Source: Clostridia bacterium
Lineage (GTDB): Bacteria; Bacillota; Clostridia; Oscillospirales; Acutalibacteraceae
Length of the DNA stretch: 47,782 bases
Reading direction: 5' to 3'
Assembly: GCA_017409845.1 (NCBI GenBank)
Contig: JAFQRY010000032.1
Location: 1 to 47,782, forward strand
The translations under genes were made by a program, and so were the position numbers. This document shows positions 40,304 to 47,782 of this stretch, piece by piece (the stretch's first letter is position 1; every line of letters begins with the position of its first letter). The notes under the pieces were generated by a model. That model saw nothing but the letters and a program-made list of their open reading frames with translations, ran no database searches and was not told the origin of the DNA.

Positions 40304-40819
40304 ATGAAAAAAAATCCCGCATACAAAGTTGCGTTACCCGCAATTCTCTGTGCATTGGCACTCTCACTCGGCTTTCTTGAAAGCATGATACCGCCTCTGC
40401 CGTTTTTTCCTCCGGGTGCAAAGCCCGGCTTCTCAAATATAATAACCATGTTTGCCGCAGGAAGCCTCGGCTTTCCGACGGCGGCCGCAATCGCACTTGT
40501 GAAGGGGCTTTTTGCTTTTGTGACAAGAGGCGTGACGGCGGGGATAATGAGCCTTTCGGGCGGCTTGCTTTCGGCAACGGCAATGTTTTTGCTGATGCGT
40601 TATGCAGGCAGATATCTCGGCATGGTCGGAATATCCGCGGTCTGTGCCGTTGTGCATAACATGGGGCAGCTTGCTGCGGCTGTGTTTATCACGGGCACGG
40701 CGGATGTTATAAATTACGCTCCCGCACTTGCATTTTTCGGAATAATGACGGGTGCACTTACGGGAATAATTCTCGGGTCGGTTATGCCGGCACTGCAGAA
40801 GCTGAAATTTCTAAAATGA
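40304..40819 (+). CDS. Gx transporter family membrane protein (Hpre_diP_synt_I)
   Basis: 171 residues, five or so membrane helices, with the family start ILCALALSLGFLESMIPPLPFFPPGAKPGFSN and a later GIMSLSGGLLSATAMFLLMR. Databases name the family after heptaprenyl diphosphate synthase component I or Gx transporter; direct evidence for either role is thin. It resembles ECF-type S components, so import of a flavin or quinone precursor for the adjacent flavoprotein complex is an attractive but unproven idea. The start is one base after the NusG-II stop; an earlier in-frame ATG is rejected. Confidence 0.82.
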   Translation: MKKNPAYKVALPAILCALALSLGFLESMIPPLPFFPPGAKPGFSNIITMFAAGSLGFPTAAAIALVKGLFAFVTRGVTAGIMSLSGGLLSATAMFLLMRYAGRYLGMVGISAVCAVVHNMGQLAAAVFITGTADVINYAPALAFFGIMTGALTGIILGSVMPALQKLKFLK

Positions 40820-40857
40820 AAGCTACTACAAATTCAATATACAGGAGGAAGATATTT

Positions 40858-42207
40858 ATGGTTAAGGCCGGAATAGACGGCGTACTCAAGGCCGTTAAAA
40901 AGGTCAGGGGCGGCGTTAAGGTTGACCATCACAAAAACACCGCCGAAATGGAGGTAGTCAGAATTCCGACACCTTCAAAGGTTGTTATACCCATGCAGCA
41001 GCATATCGGTGCACCGTGCGACCCCGTTGTCAAAGTGGGTGACATTGTTGCCGTCGGTCAGCTTATAGGCGATACGGATAAATTTGTAAGTGCACCGATT
41101 CATGCGTCAGTTTCGGGCAAGGTTACCGCGGTCGGCGATGTCAAGCTGCCGAACGGCGTTATGTCAAAGGCTGTAACAATAGAGTCGGACGGTGAAATGA
41201 GACTCTGGGAGGGAATTGAGCCTCCTCATGTTGAAACAAAAGAAGATCTGATCAAAGCTGTAAGAGCATCGGGTCTTGTTGGTCTCGGCGGTGCAGGCTT
41301 CCCGACTCATATCAAGCTTAATTTCCCTGCGGATAAAAATATTGATACACTTGTTATCAATGCTGCCGAATGTGAGCCCTACATAACGGTTGACTACCGT
41401 GAATGCATGGAAAATTCATGGGATATTCTTTCAAGCATTTATACCCTCAAGGAGCTTCTCGGCTTCAAGCAGGTTATTATTGCGGCTGAGGATAACAAGC
41501 CCGAGGCATTCAAGGTTCTCAAAAATATTGCGGACCACAAGGAGGATGTTGACGATTCGGTCAAGCTTATGATTCTTGAATCAAAATATCCTCAGGGTGC
41601 GGAAAAAATGATGGTGCAGTCCGCAACGGGCAGAAGAGTTCCTCCCGGAAAGCTTCCTGCGGATGTCGGCTGCGTTGTTATGAACGTTGCGTCGGTTGCG
41701 TTTATTGCACGTTATCTCAAAACGGGCAAGCCTCTTGTCAGCCGTTCGCTTACCGTTGACGGTTCGGCAATCACAGAGCCCAAAAACGTGAGAGTTCCCG
41801 TCGGAACAAACATAGGTGAAATCATTGATTTCTGCGGCGGCTTCAAAACAGAGCCTGCAAAAATCATCACGGGCGGACCGATGATGGGTCTTGCAATAGT
41901 AGGAACGGATCTTCCCGTTCTCAAGCAGAATAATGCAATTCTTGCTTTTTCAAAGGATGACGCTGTTCTCAAAAATGAAACAGACTGCATCCGCTGCGGC
42001 AGATGTGCGATTGCATGCCCGATGAGCCTCATGCCCACGAATATCGTGAAGGCGGCAAAGGCAAAGGATACCGCAGCGCTCAAGCAGCTCGGAATCACGG
42101 TTTGCATGGAGTGCGGAAGCTGTGCTTTCGCATGCCCCGCAGGCAAGCCCCTTGTTCAGCATATGCGCCTTGCAAAGGCAATTCTCAGAGAGGAGGGCAA
42201 TAAGTAA
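40858..42207 (+). CDS. rnfC: Rnf complex subunit C
   Basis: 449 residues from the ATG behind AGGAGG. Contains an NADH/FMN-binding Nuo51-like part (GLVGLGGAGFPTHIKL, NAAECEPYITVDYRECM) and two 4Fe-4S motifs near the C-terminus (CIRCGRCAIACP, CMECGSCAFACP). RnfC is the soluble subunit that meets NAD in the Na+- or H+-pumping ferredoxin:NAD oxidoreductase. It opens the structural part of the operon and overlaps rnfD by one base. Confidence 0.97.
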   Translation: MVKAGIDGVLKAVKKVRGGVKVDHHKNTAEMEVVRIPTPSKVVIPMQQHIGAPCDPVVKVGDIVAVGQLIGDTDKFVSAPIHASVSGKVTAVGDVKLPNGVMSKAVTIESDGEMRLWEGIEPPHVETKEDLIKAVRASGLVGLGGAGFPTHIKLNFPADKNIDTLVINAAECEPYITVDYRECMENSWDILSSIYTLKELLGFKQVIIAAEDNKPEAFKVLKNIADHKEDVDDSVKLMILESKYPQGAEKMMVQSATGRRVPPGKLPADVGCVVMNVASVAFIARYLKTGKPLVSRSLTVDGSAITEPKNVRVPVGTNIGEIIDFCGGFKTEPAKIITGGPMMGLAIVGTDLPVLKQNNAILAFSKDDAVLKNETDCIRCGRCAIACPMSLMPTNIVKAAKAKDTAALKQLGITVCMECGSCAFACPAGKPLVQHMRLAKAILREEGNK

Positions 42208-43187
42208 TGGTTGACGGAAAAAAGCTTGTTGTCAGTGCGTCGCCTCATCTTCGCACAAAGGATACAACCTCACGCATCATGCTTGATGTTGTTATTGCAC
42301 TTATCCCCACGCTTATTGCGGCAGTTATTCTTTTCGGACCGAGAGTTCTTGCGGTTACCGCAACAACGGTTATCACGGCGGTTCTTTCGGAATATGCTGC
42401 AAGAAAGGTTATGAAGCGTCACAACACGATTCAGGATTTCAGTGCGGTTGTGACCGGACTTATTCTTGCATTCAATCTTCCCGTGAGCATTCCTCTGTGG
42501 ATGGCGGCAATCGGCAGCTTCTTTGCGATTGTTGTTGTAAAGCAGTTCTTCGGCGGTATCGGTCAGAATTTTGCCAATCCCGCAATTGCCGCAAGAATTA
42601 TTCTTCTTATCTCATTCGGTCAGGCTATGGGCAGCTGGACCGCTCCTCTTTCATGGAGAACGGATGCCGTTTCAACCGCAACTCCGCTTGCGATTATCGG
42701 CGGCGAAACTCAGGAGGCACTTCCCTCGCTTCTTGATATGTTCCTCGGAATCAGAGGCGGCTGTATCGGCGAAACCTGCTCGGTTACTCTTATCATAGGC
42801 GGCATTTATCTTCTCGCAAGAAGAGTTATTTCTTATAAAATCCCCGTTGCTTTTATCGGCACGGTTGCGGTTGTTATGCTTATCGCAGGCAAGGGTGACC
42901 TTGAATTTGTTGCATATCACCTTATGAGCGGCGGTCTTCTTCTCGGTGCATTCTTTATGGCTACCGACTATTCGACAAGCCCCATCAAGTCAAATGCAAA
43001 AATTGTTTTCGGCGTAGGCTGCGGTCTTTTAACATGCGTTATCAGACTTTTCGCATCGCTTCCCGAGGGCGTATCATTTGCAATTCTCATTATGAATCTT
43101 CTTGTGCCCCATATCGAAACAATTATGGCTCCCAAGCCCTTCGGTACTGTTAAAGAAAAAAAGGCAAAGGAGGGTGAGGCAAAATGA
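42207..43187 (+). CDS. rnfD: Rnf complex subunit D
   Basis: 326 residues, integral membrane. Family mark FGGIGQNFANPAIAARI and the flavinylation motif DAVSTATPLAI, in which T159 is the probable FMN acceptor. Electrons pass through this subunit during ion transport. The start overlaps rnfC by one base and the stop overlaps rnfG by four. Confidence 0.96.
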   Translation: MVDGKKLVVSASPHLRTKDTTSRIMLDVVIALIPTLIAAVILFGPRVLAVTATTVITAVLSEYAARKVMKRHNTIQDFSAVVTGLILAFNLPVSIPLWMAAIGSFFAIVVVKQFFGGIGQNFANPAIAARIILLISFGQAMGSWTAPLSWRTDAVSTATPLAIIGGETQEALPSLLDMFLGIRGGCIGETCSVTLIIGGIYLLARRVISYKIPVAFIGTVAVVMLIAGKGDLEFVAYHLMSGGLLLGAFFMATDYSTSPIKSNAKIVFGVGCGLLTCVIRLFASLPEGVSFAILIMNLLVPHIETIMAPKPFGTVKEKKAKEGEAK

Positions 43188-43738
43188 AAAATCTGAAGGA
43201 TTATCTTGTTCCTACAATCACTCTTTTTGTTATTTGTCTTGTAGCAACCGCTCTTCTCGGTCTTACAAATCAGGTGACTGCTCCGATTATCGAGCAGCTT
43301 GCAATTGAAACCGAAATCAAGTCAAGACAGGTTGTTTTTGCCGATGCAAAGAGCTTCGGTGAGGCTGAAATTCTTGAAGACGGCACAAGCGTTGTTGCCG
43401 CACTCGATGAATCGGGCAACACAATCGGTCATGTTGTTGTCAACACCGCAAAGGGTTACGGCGGCGATATTTCCGTTATGACGGGCGTTGACGCTGAAGG
43501 CAAGGTTACCGGTGTTAACATTCTTTCACACGCAGAAACAGCAGGTCTCGGTGCAAAGGCTGCCGAGCAGGATTTCCGTGACAGATTTGTCGGTCTTGTT
43601 ATGGGCATCACTGTTTCAAAAGACAAGGCAGGCGATAATTCGATTGACGCTATCACGGGCGCAACAATAACATCAAGAGCGGTGACCGAAGCGGTCAACG
43701 CCGCAATCGAAGCAGCAGGAGGTGCAGACAATGGCTGA
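43184..43738 (+). CDS. rnfG: Rnf complex subunit G
   Basis: 184 residues. One N-terminal helix (LVPTITLFVICLVATALLGL) and an outside FMN-binding domain with AKGYGGDISVMTGVDAEGKV, the SHAETAGLG motif and the acceptor DAITGATITS (T161). FMN is expected to be bound covalently by ApbE. Overlaps rnfD by four and rnfE by eight bases. Confidence 0.96.
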   Translation: MKNLKDYLVPTITLFVICLVATALLGLTNQVTAPIIEQLAIETEIKSRQVVFADAKSFGEAEILEDGTSVVAALDESGNTIGHVVVNTAKGYGGDISVMTGVDAEGKVTGVNILSHAETAGLGAKAAEQDFRDRFVGLVMGITVSKDKAGDNSIDAITGATITSRAVTEAVNAAIEAAGGADNG

Positions 43739-44507
43739 GAAAAAATCTCTCGGTAAAGAATTTACCAAAGGTCTTATAGCGGAAAACCCCGTTTTCAGAC
43801 TTGTTCTGGGCACCTGCCCCACTCTTGCAACAACAACAAGCGTTGTTAATGCTCTCGGTATGGGTATTGCGGCAATGATAGTTCTTGTTTGCTCAAATGT
43901 TGTTATTTCTCTTCTCAGAAAGGTTATTCCTTCAAAGGTGCGTATTCCCGCATATATCGTTGTTATCGCATCATTCGTTACAATCGTTCAGATGATAGTA
44001 AAAGCCTTTGTTCCCGCACTCGATGCGGCACTCGGCGTTTTCCTTCCTCTTATAGTTGTTAACTGTATCATCCTCGGCAGAGCTGAGGCATTCGCAGGCA
44101 AGAATTCCGTTATCGCATCTGCGGTTGACGGCGTCGGCATGGGCGTAGGCTTCACAATCGCTCTTTGCTGCATGGCTGCAGTCAGAGAAGTTCTCGGTGC
44201 AGGTACATTCCTTGCAGGTGCACAGAATCTTCTTGTGCTCTTCGGTGACAATGTTCTCGGCGGCTGGAATGGCTTTACCCTTCCCTGGACAGAATATCTT
44301 ACTCCCATGACAGTATTCATCCTTGCACCCGGCGGCTTCCTTACCTTCGGTGTGCTTATGGCATGTGCAAACAGACTTGCAGAGAGCAAGGGCAAGCCCA
44401 GGGCTGAGCTTGGCGGATGTCAGGCATGTCCCATGGCTAAAAACTGTGCACTCCTTGCAGAAGGCAAGGGCTGCAGCGAAGAAAAGAAGGAGGTTGAAAC
44501 CGTATGA
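43731..44507 (+). CDS. rnfE: Rnf complex subunit E with Cys-rich tail
   Basis: 258 residues from the ATG eight bases after AGGAGG. Six-helix membrane subunit with the two conserved half-site cysteines, GTCPTLA (C29) and NCIILGRAEAF (C112), that with RnfA hold an intramembrane iron-sulfur centre. Unlike the E. coli homologue, it carries a soluble tail with four cysteines, C230, C233, C239 and C248 (GGCQACPMAKNCALL ... GKGC), which might bind metal. Overlaps rnfA by four bases. Confidence 0.95.
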   Translation: MAEKKSLGKEFTKGLIAENPVFRLVLGTCPTLATTTSVVNALGMGIAAMIVLVCSNVVISLLRKVIPSKVRIPAYIVVIASFVTIVQMIVKAFVPALDAALGVFLPLIVVNCIILGRAEAFAGKNSVIASAVDGVGMGVGFTIALCCMAAVREVLGAGTFLAGAQNLLVLFGDNVLGGWNGFTLPWTEYLTPMTVFILAPGGFLTFGVLMACANRLAESKGKPRAELGGCQACPMAKNCALLAEGKGCSEEKKEVETV

Positions 44508-45109
44508 CTGCAACACTCGTAAAATCATTTCTTGCAATTATTCTGACATCGGTTCTCACCGAAAACTTCGTTCTTTGCAAATTCCTCGGAATCTGCCCCT
44601 TCCTCGGTGTTTCAAAGAAGCTTAATACAGCGGTAGGTATGTCGGCGGCGGTTATCTTTGTTATGGCACTTGCAACAGCCGTTACATATCCCATCAACAA
44701 GTATCTCCTTCTTGCAAACGACCTTGAATATCTTCAGACAATCGTTTTCATTCTTGTTATTGCGGCTCTCGTTCAGCTCGTTGAGCTTATTCTCAAGAAG
44801 TTTATGCCCCCTCTTTATAACGCACTCGGCATTTATCTTCCCCTGATCACAACAAACTGTGCCGTTCTCGGTGTTGTTCTTCTTAACCAGACAAAGGGCT
44901 ATAATTTCGCAGAGTCAATGGTCAACAGCGTTGGTGCAGGTCTCGGCTTCATGCTTGCGATGGTTATTTTCTCGGGCGTAAGAAGCAGACTTGAGGGTGC
45001 GGATATCCCCAAATTCCTTCAGGGACTTCCCATCGTGCTTATCGCCGCATCAATCGTTTCTCTTTCGTTCATGGGCTTTACGGGTCTTGTTGACGGAATT
45101 TTCGGTTAA
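44504..45109 (+). CDS. rnfA: Rnf complex subunit A
   Basis: 201 residues, six helices, related to RnfE but in opposite topology. Cysteines in LCKFLGICPFLG and TTNCAVLGVVLLN supply the partner half of the membrane iron-sulfur centre. Ends 15 bases before rnfB. Confidence 0.96.
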   Translation: MTATLVKSFLAIILTSVLTENFVLCKFLGICPFLGVSKKLNTAVGMSAAVIFVMALATAVTYPINKYLLLANDLEYLQTIVFILVIAALVQLVELILKKFMPPLYNALGIYLPLITTNCAVLGVVLLNQTKGYNFAESMVNSVGAGLGFMLAMVIFSGVRSRLEGADIPKFLQGLPIVLIAASIVSLSFMGFTGLVDGIFG

Positions 45110-45124
45110 GGAGGTAACGGAATT

Positions 45125-45937
45125 ATGAATCCTATTCTTATTGCGGTTATAATCGTTGCCGCCATCGGTCTTATTGCAGGTCTCGGACTTTCAATAGCAT
45201 CAAAGGTTTTTGCCGTTCCCGTTGACGAAAAGGCGGAGGCAATCAGAGAATGCCTTCCCGGTGCAAACTGCGGTGCCTGCGGCTTCTCGGGCTGTGACGG
45301 CTATGCTGCCGCACTTTCAAAGGGAGAAACAACAGATACGGCTCTCTGTGCACCCGGCGGAAACGATACTGCAAAGGCTATCGGCGAAATCACGGGTCTT
45401 GCTGCAGGCGAGGTCAAGCCCATGGCTGCGGTTGTACTCTGTCAGGGACACAATGTCAATGCAGAAATCAAGCTCGAATATCAGGGCGTTAAAAGCTGCC
45501 GTATGGCTGCTCAGATTTTCGGCGGTCCCAAGGAATGCATCTACGGCTGTATCGGCTACGGCGACTGTGTTGAGGCTTGTCAGTATGATGCAATCAGCAT
45601 TTGTGACGGCATTGCAAGAATCAATCCCTATGCCTGCAAGGCATGTAAAATGTGTGTTAAAACCTGCCCTAAGGGTCTTATCGAAATGATGCCTCTTGAG
45701 GAAACAAAGGCGGCTGTGCTTTGTAAGAATCACGATAAGGGTGCGGTTACCCGCAAGGAATGCAAGGCAGGCTGTATCGGCTGCATGAAGTGCGTCAAGG
45801 CGTGCGAAGCAGGTGCAATCACAATTGATAAATTCTGTGCAAAGGTTGACTACGAAAAGTGCACGGGCTGCGGCAAATGCCATGCAGAATGCCCCGTAGG
45901 TGCTATTGATGTTGTCACCCTCGGCGTGAGAGCATAA
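45125..45937 (+). CDS. rnfB: Rnf complex subunit B
   Basis: 270 residues. N-terminal helix (PILIAVIIVAAIGLIAGLGL), then the 4Fe-4S motif CLPGANCGACGFSGCDG, followed by further cluster motifs: CIYGCIGYGDCVEAC, CKACKMCVKTCP, CKAGCIGCMKCVKAC and CTGCGKCHAECP. RnfB takes electrons from ferredoxin and passes them into the membrane part. GGAGG precedes the start. It closes the nine-gene operon before a strong terminator. Confidence 0.97.
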   Translation: MNPILIAVIIVAAIGLIAGLGLSIASKVFAVPVDEKAEAIRECLPGANCGACGFSGCDGYAAALSKGETTDTALCAPGGNDTAKAIGEITGLAAGEVKPMAAVVLCQGHNVNAEIKLEYQGVKSCRMAAQIFGGPKECIYGCIGYGDCVEACQYDAISICDGIARINPYACKACKMCVKTCPKGLIEMMPLEETKAAVLCKNHDKGAVTRKECKAGCIGCMKCVKACEAGAITIDKFCAKVDYEKCTGCGKCHAECPVGAIDVVTLGVRA

Positions 45938-45944
45938 AAGAACA

Positions 45945-45974
45945 AAGGGACAGTCCGATTCTGTCCCTTATTTC
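45945..45974 (+). terminator. rnf operon terminator
   Basis: AAGGGACAG pairs perfectly with CTGTCCCTT (7-nt loop), followed by a T-rich stretch. Confidence 0.88.
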
Positions 45975-46057
45975 ATATAACCGGATGTCTGTTTTGGTAG
46001 ACGGTTTTATTCGGATTCACTCTATTGTTATGATTGTTTTTTTAGGAGGAGTTGTAA

Positions 46058-47767
46058 TTGAAAAAAGGAAATTTAAAGGAAAACAAAAGAAAAATATTGC
46101 TGATTGCAGGTTTTTTAGTGGTGATAATCATTGAAGCTGTTCTGATTTCAGTTTTTGTTGAAAACCGAAAAAACAATTCGGAAACAGAAATAACAACGAC
46201 ACAAGCCGTAATCCTGACAGACGAAGAAGAAAAAGAGATAACTGAAATAAAGAAACAGCCTCAGACAACAGCCGTAAATTCAGGTTCATGCGGTGAATAT
46301 GCAGATTGGGTTTATGATGAATCGAAAAAGAAACTTGAGATAACGGGAGAAGGAACTGTTGATGATCCGAGCGGTTGGAAGGACTTTGCACATGAGGTGG
46401 AAAGTGTATGGGTCGGAAAAGGGATAACCGATTTTGAAATTGATGTGTTTAACAGTCTTATTAATGCTGAGGATTTTTATTTTGCTTCGGTCAGCAGAGA
46501 AAAATATGATGAGTTTAAAAAGAGCGATTATTATCTGAATCGTGCAGGCAGAGAAAACGGTGTTCTATATAAAAGTGATGTTCTTATTGAAGTTGATCCG
46601 TCTATAACGGGGGTTTTCAGGGTTAAAGACGGAACAACCGACATCGGAAACTGTGCTTTTTCGGGCTCCGCGGTAAAAAAAGTCATTGTTCCCGACAGCG
46701 TAACATCAATAGGACTCTGTGCTTTTGTAAATTGCAATAATCTTGAAGAGCTGTCATTGGGAAGCGGATTGAAGGATATGAATACGGAGTTTCTTTTTGT
46801 TACGGAAGGAACCGAAATAAATCCGGAAATGGGTGCACCCTCACTTAAAAGAATCACCGTTTCGGAATCCAATAAACATTATTCTTCACAGGACGGAGTG
46901 CTTTATAACAAGTATAAAACAACGCTCTTTCTTTATCCTTCAGCAAGAGAAGACAACGAATTTACTGTTCCCGACAGCGTAATGGAAATAGCTGAATCTG
47001 CATTTACAAATACGGTTACACTTGAAAAAGTTTACATCGGTAAAAATGTAAAATACATGGATATTTTCAGCATGATGGATTGCAACTACGAAGGCTATGA
47101 TTACGAAAATTCAAAATTCAGAGTGAATTTTGAAATCTACTATGAAGGAACGGAAGAGGAGTGGCGTGAAGTTTCTGCGGATGCATTCCCTGAGGATTTT
47201 TTTGACCCTCCGACTGTTTATTTTAATTGCAAAACATTTGAAAAAGGCGGCAAAGCCGTCGATTATATGTCGGCATATAATGAATATCTGAAAAAATATA
47301 ACAGAGGAAAATACGGCGAAGAATTCCGTTTTGAGCTTTGCTATTTTACGGATGATAATATTCCCGAGCTTTTTATTTCGGAAGGAACATGGCATAACGC
47401 ACCCGTTGAAATTCTGACTTATTCCGACGGAAAGGTCAAAAAGCTCTTTGAGGGAGGAGCTTTCGGCAGGATTGAGTATGTTGAATACGGTTCTTTGGTT
47501 TTGATAAATGATTACCGAAACGGTTATGAAAGCGGAACACTTATCAGGGTTGACAATGACGGAACCTCCGAGAAACTGTTTTCTCACTATAACAATAAGG
47601 AATATGCCGAAAAAAACGGAGAGAAAAAAGTTTTTAATGTTAATGGAGAAAATGTTTCCGAAAGGGAATATGACAGGCAGGTAGAGTGGGAGCTGCAGCC
47701 GGAATTTGTTGCCTTTGAAGAAGGTGTTTTAATGACTGCAGAGAATATTGATAAATACTGCAAGTGA
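46058..47767 (+). CDS. Membrane-anchored LRR protein
   Basis: 569 residues, TTG start with AGGAGG eight bases upstream. A basic start and one uncleaved-looking helix (ILLIAGFLVVIIIEAVLISVF) anchor it. Residues about 70-320 hold BspA-type LRR_5 units (CGEYADWVYDESKKKLEITG; VPDSVTSIGLCAFVNCNNLEEL; VPDSVMEIAESAFTN), and the last 190 residues form a separate domain with YFTDDNIPELFISEG, a calcium-site-like DDN pattern also met in other clostridial surface proteins. Function and ligand unknown. No convincing promoter was found between the rnf terminator and this gene. It differs from the LRR protein at 14006 in its anchor and C-domain. Confidence 0.82.
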   Translation: MKKGNLKENKRKILLIAGFLVVIIIEAVLISVFVENRKNNSETEITTTQAVILTDEEEKEITEIKKQPQTTAVNSGSCGEYADWVYDESKKKLEITGEGTVDDPSGWKDFAHEVESVWVGKGITDFEIDVFNSLINAEDFYFASVSREKYDEFKKSDYYLNRAGRENGVLYKSDVLIEVDPSITGVFRVKDGTTDIGNCAFSGSAVKKVIVPDSVTSIGLCAFVNCNNLEELSLGSGLKDMNTEFLFVTEGTEINPEMGAPSLKRITVSESNKHYSSQDGVLYNKYKTTLFLYPSAREDNEFTVPDSVMEIAESAFTNTVTLEKVYIGKNVKYMDIFSMMDCNYEGYDYENSKFRVNFEIYYEGTEEEWREVSADAFPEDFFDPPTVYFNCKTFEKGGKAVDYMSAYNEYLKKYNRGKYGEEFRFELCYFTDDNIPELFISEGTWHNAPVEILTYSDGKVKKLFEGGAFGRIEYVEYGSLVLINDYRNGYESGTLIRVDNDGTSEKLFSHYNNKEYAEKNGEKKVFNVNGENVSEREYDRQVEWELQPEFVAFEEGVLMTAENIDKYCK

Positions 47768-47782
47768 TAAAAAGTATAATGA

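Overview
The window reads as a stretch of chromosome from an anaerobic, low-to-mid GC Firmicute of the Clostridia, most like a gut Oscillospiraceae/Ruminococcaceae member. This is inferred from protein style and gene order: the ylxM-ffh-rpsP-khpA-rimM-trmD order, MutS2, an Rnf ferredoxin:NAD oxidoreductase, a SpoIVFA/SpoIVFB-like peptidase pair, a fermentative D-lactate dehydrogenase, zinc-ribbon membrane proteins and BspA-type LRR proteins. Sigma-A-type promoters with 16-18 bp spacers and strong GGAGG ribosome sites are visible before many units. Several genes appear to start with TTG (ffh, ylxM, rimM and the last LRR gene). No phage, transposase, CRISPR array, tRNA or rRNA was recognised.

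Layout. 1-174: intergenic palindromes. 175-4404 (minus): arginine operon argC-argJ-argB-argD behind a promoter whose -10 lies in an ARG-box-like palindrome. 4551-6854 (minus): a DUF1015 protein and D-lactate dehydrogenase. 7167-9018 (plus): a membrane-linked XRE regulator and a zinc-ribbon membrane protein. 9096-13840 (minus): a purple-acid-phosphatase-like metallophosphoesterase and a GH106-like glycosidase in one operon. 14006-19355 (plus): a secreted LRR protein, then a TAXI-type TRAP transporter (binding protein, DUF1850 protein, fused permease) behind three ATGCATAA boxes spaced exactly 22 bp apart. 19394-19909: a mosaic of small palindromic repeats, including a GTGATAT-hairpin array. 19910-21267: a small XRE regulator divergent from a zinc-ribbon/coiled-coil protein. 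21371-24951 (minus): the translation/secretion operon. 25307-32391 (minus): FHA protein, M16 peptidase, proB, proA, an acidic-repeat membrane protein and mutS2. 32563-35810 (plus): two FAD enzymes and a small unknown protein. 35918-37672 (plus): M23 and M50 peptidases and an easily missed 48-residue protein with 12 cysteines. 37673-38773 (minus): iron-type alcohol dehydrogenase. 38943-45937 (plus): apbE, NusG-domain-II protein, Gx-family membrane protein and rnfCDGEAB. 46058-47767: a membrane-anchored LRR protein.

How they work together. Rnf couples reduced ferredoxin to NAD and an ion gradient. ApbE would attach FMN to RnfG and RnfD, both of which keep a flavinylation motif. D-lactate dehydrogenase and the Fe-ADH are likely NADH sinks. 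The arg and pro genes both start from glutamate. The most rewarding points are the 22-bp operator-like array before the TRAP genes, the GTGATAT-hairpin array, the Cys-rich micro-protein, the leader hairpin before ylxM-ffh, a Cys-rich tail on RnfE, and the two unexplained membrane proteins built into the apbE-rnf operon.
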